8,253 bases of DNA from Streptomyces lilacinus (lineage in GTDB: Bacteria > Actinomycetota > Actinomycetes > Streptomycetales > Streptomycetaceae), in the NCBI GenBank assembly GCA_000715685.1, contig KL569454.1, positions 528 to 8,780 on the forward strand, given 5' to 3'. Shown here piece after piece: positions 1 to 4,808 of this stretch. The notes below the pieces were generated by a model that was given only the letters and a program-made list of their open reading frames with translations, was not told the DNA's origin and searched no databases. Position numbers and translations under genes: made by a program. Each line of letters starts with the position of its first letter. Position 1 is the first letter of the stretch.

Positions 1-940
1 GCCGGTGCGGCAGGGCCACGCCGATGGCCCACCCCGCGAGCGGCGCCACCGCCGCGTAGGCCAGAGCGCCCGGCATGTTGCGCCCGAGCCACGGCAGGGC
101 CGTGAAGGCGACCGCGACCGCCACGCCGCCCGCCAGCAGCACCCGGTTCGCCCCCACCCGGTCCACGGCCCGGCCACCGGCCCAGCTGCCCGCCACGGAC
201 GCCACGCCCGACGCCAGCAGGACGACGCTCAGGCGGTCCGGGTCGCCCCCCGTGGCGCCCCGGACCGCCGTCGCCAGATAGACGTAGACGGCATTGATGG
301 CGAGGAAGAAGAGGAACGTGGTGGCAGCGCCGCCCACCACGCGCCGGTCCCGCAGCGGCGCCAGCCGCTCGCGCAGCCCCAAGGCCGCGCCGGCGACCGG
401 CAGTTCGCGGAGGAAAACGGCGAGTCCCGCGAAGGCCAGCACGCCGAGGGCCACGACGAGCCACATGGTCAGCCGCCAGTCCGCGCGCCCGATGTACGTG
501 CCCAGCGGCACGCCCAGCGCCGTCGCGACGGTCATGCCGCCCATCACGGTGGCCAGCGCCCGGCCGCGCCGCTCGGGCGGCACGAGGGACGTGGCGGCCG
601 CGTTGGCGGCCGGGGTGTAGAGCGCGGCACCCGCCGCGGCGAGCACGCGGGTGGCGAGCAGCAGCCCGTACGTGGGCGCGACGGCGCTCAGCGCGTTCGC
701 CACCGTGAACAACGTGAGTGCCGTCAGGAGCAGCCGGCGCCGCGGCCCGCGGGCGGTGACCGCGGCGAGCACGGGCGCGAGCAGCGCGTAGGACAGCGCG
801 AAGACCGTGACCATCTGGCCGGCGGCCGGGACGGAGACGCCCAGGTCGTGGGCGACGAGGCCGAGAATGCCGGCCATGACCATCGAATCCGTGCCCACGG
901 CGAACGATCCGAGCGCGAGCAGGAGCAGACGTAAACGCAA
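1..940 (-). CDS. MFS efflux transporter, DHA1/AraJ-like (C-terminus beyond window)
   Basis: This is an inner-membrane proton-coupled exporter of the major facilitator superfamily, probably of drugs or small metabolites; the substrate cannot be read from sequence. About 313 residues are visible, holding ten hydrophobic segments (about 5-25, 42-62, 70-88, 93-113, 131-151, 157-176, 201-222, 235-254, 265-283, 289-310), so two of the usual twelve are missing past base 1. Family marks are the N-terminal SFAVGTDSMVMAGIL stretch in helix 1, a motif C-like GMTVATALGVPLGTYIG in helix 5, the WR just after it, and a clear motif A-like GGRAVDRVGANR between helices 8 and 9. The first-half motif A is the charge-poor TARGPRRR form common in AraJ-like members. 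The TTG start is chosen because a GGAGG lies six bases upstream. Codon 3 is TTA (932-934), a rare codon in Streptomyces. The gene is divergent from the ArsR-type gene, its likely repressor. Family call is firm; substrate is unknown. Confidence 0.9.
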   Translation of the reverse strand, partial: MRLRLLLLALGSFAVGTDSMVMAGILGLVAHDLGVSVPAAGQMVTVFALSYALLAPVLAAVTARGPRRRLLLTALTLFTVANALSAVAPTYGLLLATRVLAAAGAALYTPAANAAATSLVPPERRGRALATVMGGMTVATALGVPLGTYIGRADWRLTMWLVVALGVLAFAGLAVFLRELPVAGAALGLRERLAPLRDRRVVGGAATTFLFFLAINAVYVYLATAVRGATGGDPDRLSVVLLASGVASVAGSWAGGRAVDRVGANRVLLAGGVAVAVAFTALPWLGRNMPGALAYAAVAPLAGWAIGVALPHR

Positions 941-946
941 CAGGGC

Positions 947-951
947 CCTCC
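947..951 (-). promoter_or_regulatory. Ribosome binding site fixing the TTG start of the MFS gene
   Basis: On the minus strand GGAGG, inside a longer GGGGGAGGG run, ends six bases before the TTG at 940-938. The upstream GTG in TTTAGTGG is out of frame with the transporter, and the first in-frame ATG falls inside helix 1, so this site decides the start. Confidence 0.7.
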
Positions 952-967
952 CCCGGGCGAACCACTA

Positions 968-989
968 AAGTTTGACGCACGCCAAACAA
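968..989. promoter_or_regulatory. Second, imperfect operator-like copy
   Basis: GTTTGAC (970-976) and GCCAAAC (981-987) form an inverted repeat with one mismatch around a four-base centre. Over a 22-base span it matches the perfect palindrome at 996-1017 in 15 positions. The two centres lie 28 bases apart. It covers the predicted -10 and start point of the transporter promoter. It is likely a weaker binding site for the same ArsR-type dimer. Confidence 0.6.
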
Positions 990-1013
990 TAGAGGTTGTT
1001 TGACAGGTGTCAA
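986..1013 (-). promoter_or_regulatory. Predicted promoter of the MFS gene
   Basis: Reading the minus strand, TTGACA (1013-1008, a perfect -35 consensus) is followed after 16 bases by TATTGT (991-986, four of six to TATAAT). Transcription would start near 979, about 39 bases before the TTG start. The -35 lies inside the perfect palindrome and the -10 inside the weaker copy, so bound repressor should block polymerase directly. No equally good promoter was found for the plus-strand ArsR gene. Confidence 0.55.
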
Positions 1014-1017
1014 ACAA
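996..1017. promoter_or_regulatory. Perfect inverted repeat, likely ArsR-family operator
   Basis: TTGTTTGACA (996-1005) and TGTCAAACAA (1008-1017) are exact reverse complements separated by GG. Size and symmetry fit a dimeric winged-helix repressor. It lies in the divergent MFS/ArsR promoter region, 21 bases before the chosen GTG start of the ArsR gene, so both autoregulation and control of the transporter are expected. The AT-rich arms stand out against the GC-rich surroundings. Confidence 0.75.
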
Positions 1018-1024
1018 TTGCGAG

Positions 1025-1030
1025 GGAGGA
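1025..1030 (+). promoter_or_regulatory. Ribosome binding site of the ArsR-type gene
   Basis: GGAGGA ends eight bases before the GTG at 1039-1041. It favours this GTG over the in-frame TTG at 1000, which sits inside the operator and has no ribosome binding site. Confidence 0.8.
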
Positions 1031-1038
1031 ACGATCCC

Positions 1039-1371
1039 GTGGAACCCGTCGAAGGCGAGTGGCTGCCCCAGCCCGCCGTCGAGGACATCGACCTGGCGAA
1101 GATCCTGCACGCGCTGGGCGACCCCGTCCGCCTGCGCCTCTTCGCGATCTACGCGTCCGGCGAGCAGTACAACTGCTCCTCGGAGCGCCTGGGCCTCGGC
1201 CACCTCCACAAGTCGACCGTCTCGCACCACATGCGCGTCCTGCGCGAGGCCGGGCTCACCTCGACCCGGGCCGTCGGCCGCAACCGCTACGTACGCCTGC
1301 GCCGCGACGACCTCGACGCCCGCTACCCCGGCCTGGTCGAGGCCCTGATCCGCAACGCGCCGGCGGACTAG
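1039..1371 (+). CDS. ArsR-family winged-helix transcriptional regulator
   Basis: This is a cytoplasmic DNA-binding repressor of 110 residues, the usual size for the family. Residues 18-34 (DLAKILHALGDPVRLRL) match the opening helix of ArsR proteins. Residues 57-73 (HKSTVSHHMRVLREAGL) are the recognition helix with the typical SxxSxHxxxLxxAGL-like pattern, and residues 75-88 form the wing (STRAVGRNRYVRLR). The ELCVCDL-type metal site is absent and only one cysteine (Cys46, in the helix before the recognition helix) is present, so the inducer is more likely an organic ligand or a redox signal than a metal, which is inference. Its divergence from the MFS gene and the palindromes between them point to autoregulated repression of the exporter. 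It converges on the HelD gene with 21 bases between stop codons and no evident terminator hairpin. Confidence 0.88.
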   Translation: MEPVEGEWLPQPAVEDIDLAKILHALGDPVRLRLFAIYASGEQYNCSSERLGLGHLHKSTVSHHMRVLREAGLTSTRAVGRNRYVRLRRDDLDARYPGLVEALIRNAPAD

Positions 1372-1392
1372 GCGGACCAGGCGACCGGGCGA

Positions 1393-3468
1393 CTAGACGA
1401 CGGCCCGCCCCAGCCGCTCCGGCAGCGCCTCCGCGTGCACCACCGTCAGCCCCGACACCGCACGCGTCAGCGCCACGTACAGCCGCCGCAGGCCCGTGCG
1501 CTCGTCCGGCTCGCCGGCCACCACCGCCGCCGGCTCGTCGAGGACCACGTAGTCGTACTCCAGGCCCTTGGCGAGCGTCGCCGGCACCAGTGTCAGGCGG
1601 GCCTCGGCGCTCGTCTCCTCGCCCGGCGCGAGGTACGCGAGCCCGGCCGCGTCCAGCGCGCCCGCCAGCACGGGAATGCGCGCGTCCGCCGCGATCAGGC
1701 CGGTCGAGCCCTCGTGGGCGAGCGCCCGCCGGCACGCCTCGACGACCGCGTCGTCCAGCGCCTCCGGCGCGACCTCCCGGACCGCGAAGTCGCCCGGCGC
1801 CTCCCGCACCGACGTGGCCTCGGCGAGCCCCGGCGCGATCGCCGGCAGCAGCCGCGAGGCGTACGCGATCACCTCGCGCGGCACGCGGAAGCCCTGCGTC
1901 AGCTCCTCCACGACCGCGTCCGACTTGCCCAGGTGGACCAGCGCCTCCTCCCAACTGCGCGTCGCCCACGGCGTCGTGCCCTGCGCGATGTCCCCCAGGA
2001 TCGTCGCCGAACCCGTCGTGCAGCGACGCCCCACCGCCCGGTACTGCATCGGCGACAGGTCCTGCGCCTCGTCCAGGACCACGTGCCCCAACGAGTGCGT
2101 GCGCGCCACGAGATCGGCCGCCTCGTCGATCAACACCGCGTCCGCCGCCGACCACTTGGCCGACTTCACCGACCGCGCCGGCTTCGCCCAGAGGATCTCC
2201 TCCTGCTCGCCCTCCTCCAGCACCCCCGCCGCGTGCTCCGCGAGGAACTCCGCGTCCGACAGCAGGCGCAGCACCAGCTTCGCCGGATCGACCGCCGGCC
2301 AGATCGCCTTGACCGCCGCCTTCACCGCCGCGTTGCGGGCCACCGCGTCCTGCACCCGGTCGTCGGGCGCCTCGCCCGCCTGCTCCATCCGGACGAGCAC
2401 GGCGTGCGCGATGCGCTGCGGCAGCGCCTCGCGCGCGGCGCCGTAGCGGATGTCGCGCGCGAGCAGTTCGCGGACGATCTCCTCGATCTCGTACGCCGGC
2501 ACCCGCCAGCGACGCGAGCCGCGCACCACGACCACCGGCTCGGTGGGCAGCGTCACCCCCGAGCGCACCGCGCGCCGCAGCACCTCGGCCATCCGCGCGT
2601 CGCCCTTGATCCGGGCGGCGGCCGCCGTGTCCGTGCCGCGCACCTCGACGTGGGCCACCAGGTCGTCGACGGTGGCCTGGGCGACGTTCAACTCGCCCAG
2701 CGCCGGGAGGACCTGCTCGATGTAGCGGAGGAAGGACCGGTTCGGCCCGATGACGAGCGTGCCGGTACGGGCGAGCCGCTCGCGGTGGGCGTAGAGCAGG
2801 TACGCGACCCGGTGCAGGCCCACCGCCGTCTTCCCCGTGCCGGGGGCGCCCTGCACGCACACCGTGCCGCCGATCCCGGCGCGCACGATCTCGTCCTGCT
2901 CGGGCTGGATGGTGGCGACGATGTCCCGCATGGGGCCGACGCGCGGCCGCTCGATCTCCGCCTGGAGCAGCGCGCTCGCCCGGTCGTCGCCGGCGGCGTC
3001 GGTGAGGTCCTCGTCCTCGTACGCCGTCAACTCGCCGCCCGTGTAACCGAAGCGGCGGCGCATCCGCACGTCCATCGGCTCCTTCTTGGAGGCCCGGTAG
3101 AACGGCTGCGACACCGGCGCACGCCAGTCGATCACCATCGGGTCGCCGTCCGCGTCGTGCACGTGCCGCCGCCCGATGTAGAACCGCTCGCCATCGGCGC
3201 CTTCCGCCTGGTCCGCGCCCGGCGCGTGGAGGTAGTCGAGACGGCCGAAGAAGAGCGGGGTGTGCGCGAGGTCGGCGAGGGCGGCGATGCGCTCCTCGAT
3301 CTGCCGCTCGAGCACGGCGGCGTTCACCCAGTTGGCGGTGACGTCCTTGATGTCGAGGGCCTCGACGTCGGCCCGCATGGCGCGCAGCGCCGTCCGGGAC
3401 GAACGGAGGTGGGCGCGCTCGCGCTCGAGGGGGTCGTTCGCGTCGGTCGTCACATGCTGCGCGGGCAC
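1393..3468 (-). CDS. helD: HelD-family RNA polymerase-associated ATPase (UvrD/Rep-like)
   Basis: This superfamily 1 helicase-like protein is 691 residues long. HelD proteins bind RNA polymerase, pry it from DNA or stalled complexes using ATP, and recycle it; some actinobacterial relatives affect rifamycin tolerance. Visible motifs in order: an N-terminal helical, probably coiled-coil arm (about 10-70); the family block around residues 96-141 (FYIGRRHV, VIDWRAP, RRRFGYTGG); a Q-motif glutamine near 188-191; Walker A GAPGTGKT (207-214); Walker B DEAQD (466-470); GDIAQ (492-496); GFRVP (526-530); AKGLEYD (633-639); and RRLYVALTRA (661-670). All ATPase motifs appear intact. The GTG start is chosen for a GGAGG seven bases upstream; the open frame continues upstream to 3669, but that part is arginine/proline-rich and unlike the family. 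The longer HelR branch has a different N-terminal region as far as I recall it, so I call HelD rather than HelR. Confidence 0.88.
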   Translation of the reverse strand: MPAQHVTTDANDPLERERAHLRSSRTALRAMRADVEALDIKDVTANWVNAAVLERQIEERIAALADLAHTPLFFGRLDYLHAPGADQAEGADGERFYIGRRHVHDADGDPMVIDWRAPVSQPFYRASKKEPMDVRMRRRFGYTGGELTAYEDEDLTDAAGDDRASALLQAEIERPRVGPMRDIVATIQPEQDEIVRAGIGGTVCVQGAPGTGKTAVGLHRVAYLLYAHRERLARTGTLVIGPNRSFLRYIEQVLPALGELNVAQATVDDLVAHVEVRGTDTAAAARIKGDARMAEVLRRAVRSGVTLPTEPVVVVRGSRRWRVPAYEIEEIVRELLARDIRYGAAREALPQRIAHAVLVRMEQAGEAPDDRVQDAVARNAAVKAAVKAIWPAVDPAKLVLRLLSDAEFLAEHAAGVLEEGEQEEILWAKPARSVKSAKWSAADAVLIDEAADLVARTHSLGHVVLDEAQDLSPMQYRAVGRRCTTGSATILGDIAQGTTPWATRSWEEALVHLGKSDAVVEELTQGFRVPREVIAYASRLLPAIAPGLAEATSVREAPGDFAVREVAPEALDDAVVEACRRALAHEGSTGLIAADARIPVLAGALDAAGLAYLAPGEETSAEARLTLVPATLAKGLEYDYVVLDEPAAVVAGEPDERTGLRRLYVALTRAVSGLTVVHAEALPERLGRAVV

Positions 3469-3475
3469 GGCGGGG

Positions 3476-3480
3476 CCTCC
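3476..3480 (-). promoter_or_regulatory. Ribosome binding site fixing the HelD GTG start
   Basis: GGAGG on the minus strand lies seven bases before the GTG at 3468-3466. It marks that codon as the start and excludes the 67-codon upstream extension. Confidence 0.75.
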
Positions 3481-3571
3481 AGGCGGTACGGCGGGATGAA
3501 GGATCGGCCGCCGGTTTCCGTCCGGTCGGCAGCACTCCCGGGAACGAGGCGGGAGGCGGCGGGAAGGGAGG

Positions 3572-3577
3572 ATTGTA
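3572..3577 (-). promoter_or_regulatory. Possible -10 element upstream of HelD
   Basis: TACAAT on the minus strand is five of six to the -10 consensus and is an AT-rich island in GC-rich DNA. It would start transcription about 95 bases before the HelD GTG. The -35 is poor: TTCGCG (3602-3597) with a long 19-base spacer is the best seen. Besides this, the 295-base gap from 3469 to 3763 holds the tandem repeat at 3628-3651 and no other feature I can support. Confidence 0.3.
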
Positions 3578-3627
3578 GTCAGCCGGGCAGGGGGCGCGCG
3601 AACGATTTTCCGCGCCCGCCGCGCGCC

Positions 3628-3651
3628 ACCGGGGTTCCTACCGGGGTTCCT
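3628..3651. repeat. 12-base tandem repeat between HelD and the small ORF
   Basis: ACCGGGGTTCCT occurs twice head to tail, followed by a decayed third unit, CTCGGGGTCGCC (3652-3663). It lies upstream of the possible HelD promoter and in the divergent gap before the plus-strand small gene. It could be a stacked binding site or a slippage product; the sequence does not decide. Confidence 0.6.
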
Positions 3652-3763
3652 CTCGGGGTCGCCGTCCACCTTCCGTAGGGGACGCAGTGATCCTCGAGTC
3701 GTAGGCGCCGGTCAGCACGTTTACACCGGCAGGCCGATGCCCCGGACGCCGCGGAAACCCATC

Positions 3764-3928
3764 ATGGAAGACATGACCACGACCTCCCTCGCCCCGGGCA
3801 GCGCCCCGGAATCCGCAGCCTCCCCCTCCGCCCTCGCCCACGCCCTCCGCGCGCTCAAGGTCTTCGCCGGCGCGGCCGTCAGCGTCGTGCTCCTGGGTCA
3901 GCACACGCAGGAGCGCCCCACCATCTGA
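3764..3928 (+). CDS. Small hypothetical protein with one short hydrophobic segment
   Basis: I do not recognise the family. The frame encodes about 54 residues with almost exclusively G or C at third positions, which supports real coding. The N-terminal part (about 4-24) is rich in Ser, Pro, Ala and Thr and looks disordered. Residues 23-45 form an amphipathic to hydrophobic helix (ALAHALRALKVF then AGAAVSVVLLG), too short for a confident transmembrane span, and a polar tail follows. The start is uncertain: ATGs at 3737, 3764 and 3773 are all in frame, and none has a strong ribosome binding site. 3764 has GGAAA six bases upstream and is used here. The TGA stop forms the first three bases of the TGAGTACCTC repeat. 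The next plus-strand gene starts 71 bases downstream. Product unknown; the reading frame is moderately supported. Confidence 0.5.
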   Translation: MEDMTTTSLAPGSAPESAASPSALAHALRALKVFAGAAVSVVLLGQHTQERPTI

Positions 3929-3958
3929 GTACCTCCACCGGTACGGGATGAGTACCTC
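3926..3958. repeat. Paired TGAGTACCTC repeat with three phased GTAC motifs
   Basis: TGAGTACCTC occurs at 3926-3935 and again, unchanged, at 3949-3958, a spacing of 23 bases or about two helical turns. A further GTAC lies between them, so GTAC recurs at 3929, 3941 and 3952, about one turn apart on the same face. The block sits 42-74 bases before the membrane-protein ATG, a suitable place for an activator or sigma-factor site. I cannot assign a regulator. Confidence 0.5.
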
Positions 3959-3968
3959 AGCCGTGTGC

Positions 3969-3980
3969 GGCCGCGCGGCC
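3969..3980. repeat. GC-rich perfect palindrome
   Basis: GGCCGCGCGGCC is self-complementary, 20 bases before the membrane-protein start. It could fold in the mRNA leader and limit translation, or end transcription from the small gene, but there is no T-run and such palindromes arise by chance in GC-rich DNA. Confidence 0.25.
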
Positions 3981-3999
3981 CGCTGATTGGCTGAGGACC

Positions 4000-4389
4000 A
4001 TGAAGAACGCGAACTCCGCCGTCCACGGCTGGCCATCCCGCGCGGACCTGCCGCCGCTCGCCCGGCCGCAGGACCACGACTCCTGGGCGTGGGTCGTCCG
4101 CACCGTCATCAGTGTGGTGATGCTGCCGCTGCTGGGCATCGACTTCTTTTTCATCGGGCTGTCGCCCATGGCCACCGACAGCTGCGGCCCGGACCACTGC
4201 TCCGACGCGCTGAACGACGCCCTGCTCGCGGCGCCCGTCGTCTGGCTGGTCGCCCTGGTGCTGCTGATCGTCACCTGGGCCCTGCCGTCGCGCACCCGCT
4301 TCCGCGACGCCCGCCTGATCACCGCCCTCTTCTCGGTGGCGGGCGGCTTCGCGACGTTCTCCATCCTGGCCAACCTGCCGACGGGATGA
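4000..4389 (+). CDS. Three-helix membrane protein of unknown function
   Basis: This 129-residue protein belongs to no family I can name. Hydrophobic segments lie at about 32-54, 76-96 and 106-125. The loop after the second helix (97-105, SRTRFRDAR) is strongly basic and so probably cytoplasmic. That puts the N-terminus inside, the first loop (55-75) outside, and the short C-terminus outside. The outer loop carries Cys62 and Cys67 in SCGPDHC, which could form a disulphide. The N-terminal 30 residues are soluble and hold an aromatic/acidic stretch (QDHDSWAW). ATG 4000 is the only sensible start; GAGGA is just two bases upstream, closer than usual. Third-position GC is typical of the region. It follows the small ORF and the repeat block, and converges on the RelE-like gene with a 26-base gap. 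Confidence 0.75.
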   Translation: MKNANSAVHGWPSRADLPPLARPQDHDSWAWVVRTVISVVMLPLLGIDFFFIGLSPMATDSCGPDHCSDALNDALLAAPVVWLVALVLLIVTWALPSRTRFRDARLITALFSVAGGFATFSILANLPTG

Positions 4390-4415
4390 CGGGCTGGCGA
4401 GCAGGGCGGCGCGGG

Positions 4416-4697
4416 CTACCCCTCCGGCAGCAGCACGTCCGCGTCGTCGAAGATCCGCAGCACCACCAGCAGCAGCCGTCCCCGCGAGACCATGTACTCC
4501 GCCACGATCTGCGACGTCAGCCGCACCTCGCGGTCGTGCTCCCCCAGCCCGATCGGCCGGGAGAGCTCCGTGTACGGATCGCGCGCCAGGATCTCGACCG
4601 CCTTGTCGAACGACGCCCGCCGCACCGGGTCCAGACGATCACGGTCACGGGCCGCAGGCTCGGTGTACAGCACCTCGTAGATTTCCTGATGAGGCAA
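4416..4697 (-). CDS. RelE/ParE-fold protein, toxin-like, no antitoxin seen
   Basis: This 93-residue protein has the layout of the RelE/ParE superfamily: a first strand (YEVLYTEPAARDRDRL, 7-22), helices with the RDP motif (about 24-48, including LARDPYTELSRPIG), and C-terminal strands (REVRLTSQIVAEYMVSRGRLLLVVLRIF, 56-83). Family members are mRNA-cleaving (RelE) or gyrase-poisoning (ParE) toxins; which, if either, applies here is unknown. The conserved arginine before the VRLT strand is present, but a RelE-like C-terminal catalytic tyrosine is not obvious. The TTG start is chosen for an AGGAGG six bases upstream; an open extension to 4781 is Arg-rich and has no ribosome binding site. Only 111 bases separate it from the XPB gene, with no room for a normal antitoxin upstream, and the downstream neighbour is convergent. 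It is likely a solitary homologue or a regulator that kept the fold. Confidence 0.72.
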   Translation of the reverse strand: MPHQEIYEVLYTEPAARDRDRLDPVRRASFDKAVEILARDPYTELSRPIGLGEHDREVRLTSQIVAEYMVSRGRLLLVVLRIFDDADVLLPEG

Positions 4698-4703
4698 AGC
4701 CGT

Positions 4704-4709
4704 CCTCCT
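4704..4709 (-). promoter_or_regulatory. Strong ribosome binding site of the RelE-like gene
   Basis: AGGAGG on the minus strand, with six bases to the TTG at 4697-4695, is the best ribosome binding site in the window. It decides the non-ATG start. Confidence 0.8.
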
Positions 4710-4727
4710 AGCCGTGCCGGCCACGCG

Positions 4728-4760
4728 CCGTACGCCCCGTACGCCGTGGCGTGAATTCAC
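4728..4760. promoter_or_regulatory. Tandem 9-mer and palindrome upstream of the RelE-like gene
   Basis: CCGTACGCC is repeated head to tail (4728-4736 and 4737-4745), followed by the perfect palindrome GTGAATTCAC (4751-4760). Together they fill most of the space between the RelE-like start and the putative XPB terminator. On the minus strand TTCACG and TACGGC, 17 bases apart, could be a weak promoter. This may be where the orphan gene is controlled, but no regulator is adjacent. Confidence 0.4.
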
Positions 4761-4780
4761 CCGCCAGCGTACCGAGTGCA

Positions 4781-4796
4781 CCCGCGCACGCGCGGG
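4781..4796 (-). terminator. Possible terminator after the XPB gene
   Basis: CCCGCGC and GCGCGGG pair around a two-base centre (or six pairs with a four-base loop), 12 bases past the XPB stop codon. There is no T-run, as is common for actinobacterial terminators. If it works, the RelE-like gene has its own promoter. Confidence 0.4.
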
Positions 4797-4808
4797 CGGT
4801 CGAGAGGT

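Noticed and set aside
5..934. Long plus-strand open frame opposite the MFS gene
   Set aside because: Its product is Arg/Gly/His-rich and low in complexity, and the minus strand encodes a well-formed transporter. It is a shadow of GC-rich third positions.
1000..1038. Earlier TTG start for the ArsR-type protein
   Set aside because: It lies inside the operator palindrome and the predicted promoter region, has no ribosome binding site, and adds 13 residues not typical of the family. The GTG at 1039 has GGAGGA at good spacing.
1366..1397. Two GACTAG copies at the convergent ArsR/HelD ends as a terminator or site
   Set aside because: They are direct copies formed by the two stop regions, with no hairpin and no wider pattern.
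3469..3669. 67-codon N-terminal extension of HelD
   Set aside because: Arg/Pro-rich residues unlike the family, partly encoded by the 12-base tandem repeat, and a clear ribosome binding site marks the later GTG.
1435..3678. 747-codon plus-strand open frame opposite HelD, and a 759-codon minus-strand frame overlapping it
   Set aside because: Both give Arg-rich or Gly/Ala/Arg-rich translations without domains. The HelD frame carries every expected motif in order.
3638..4036. Minus-strand open frames opposite the small ORF and the membrane gene
   Set aside because: Low-complexity translations that cut across both plus-strand genes and the repeat block. Codon bias favours the plus strand.
4698..4781. 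28-codon N-terminal extension of the RelE-like protein
   Set aside because: It runs through the tandem 9-mers and the palindrome, is Arg-rich, and lies upstream of an ideal AGGAGG that serves the TTG at 4697.
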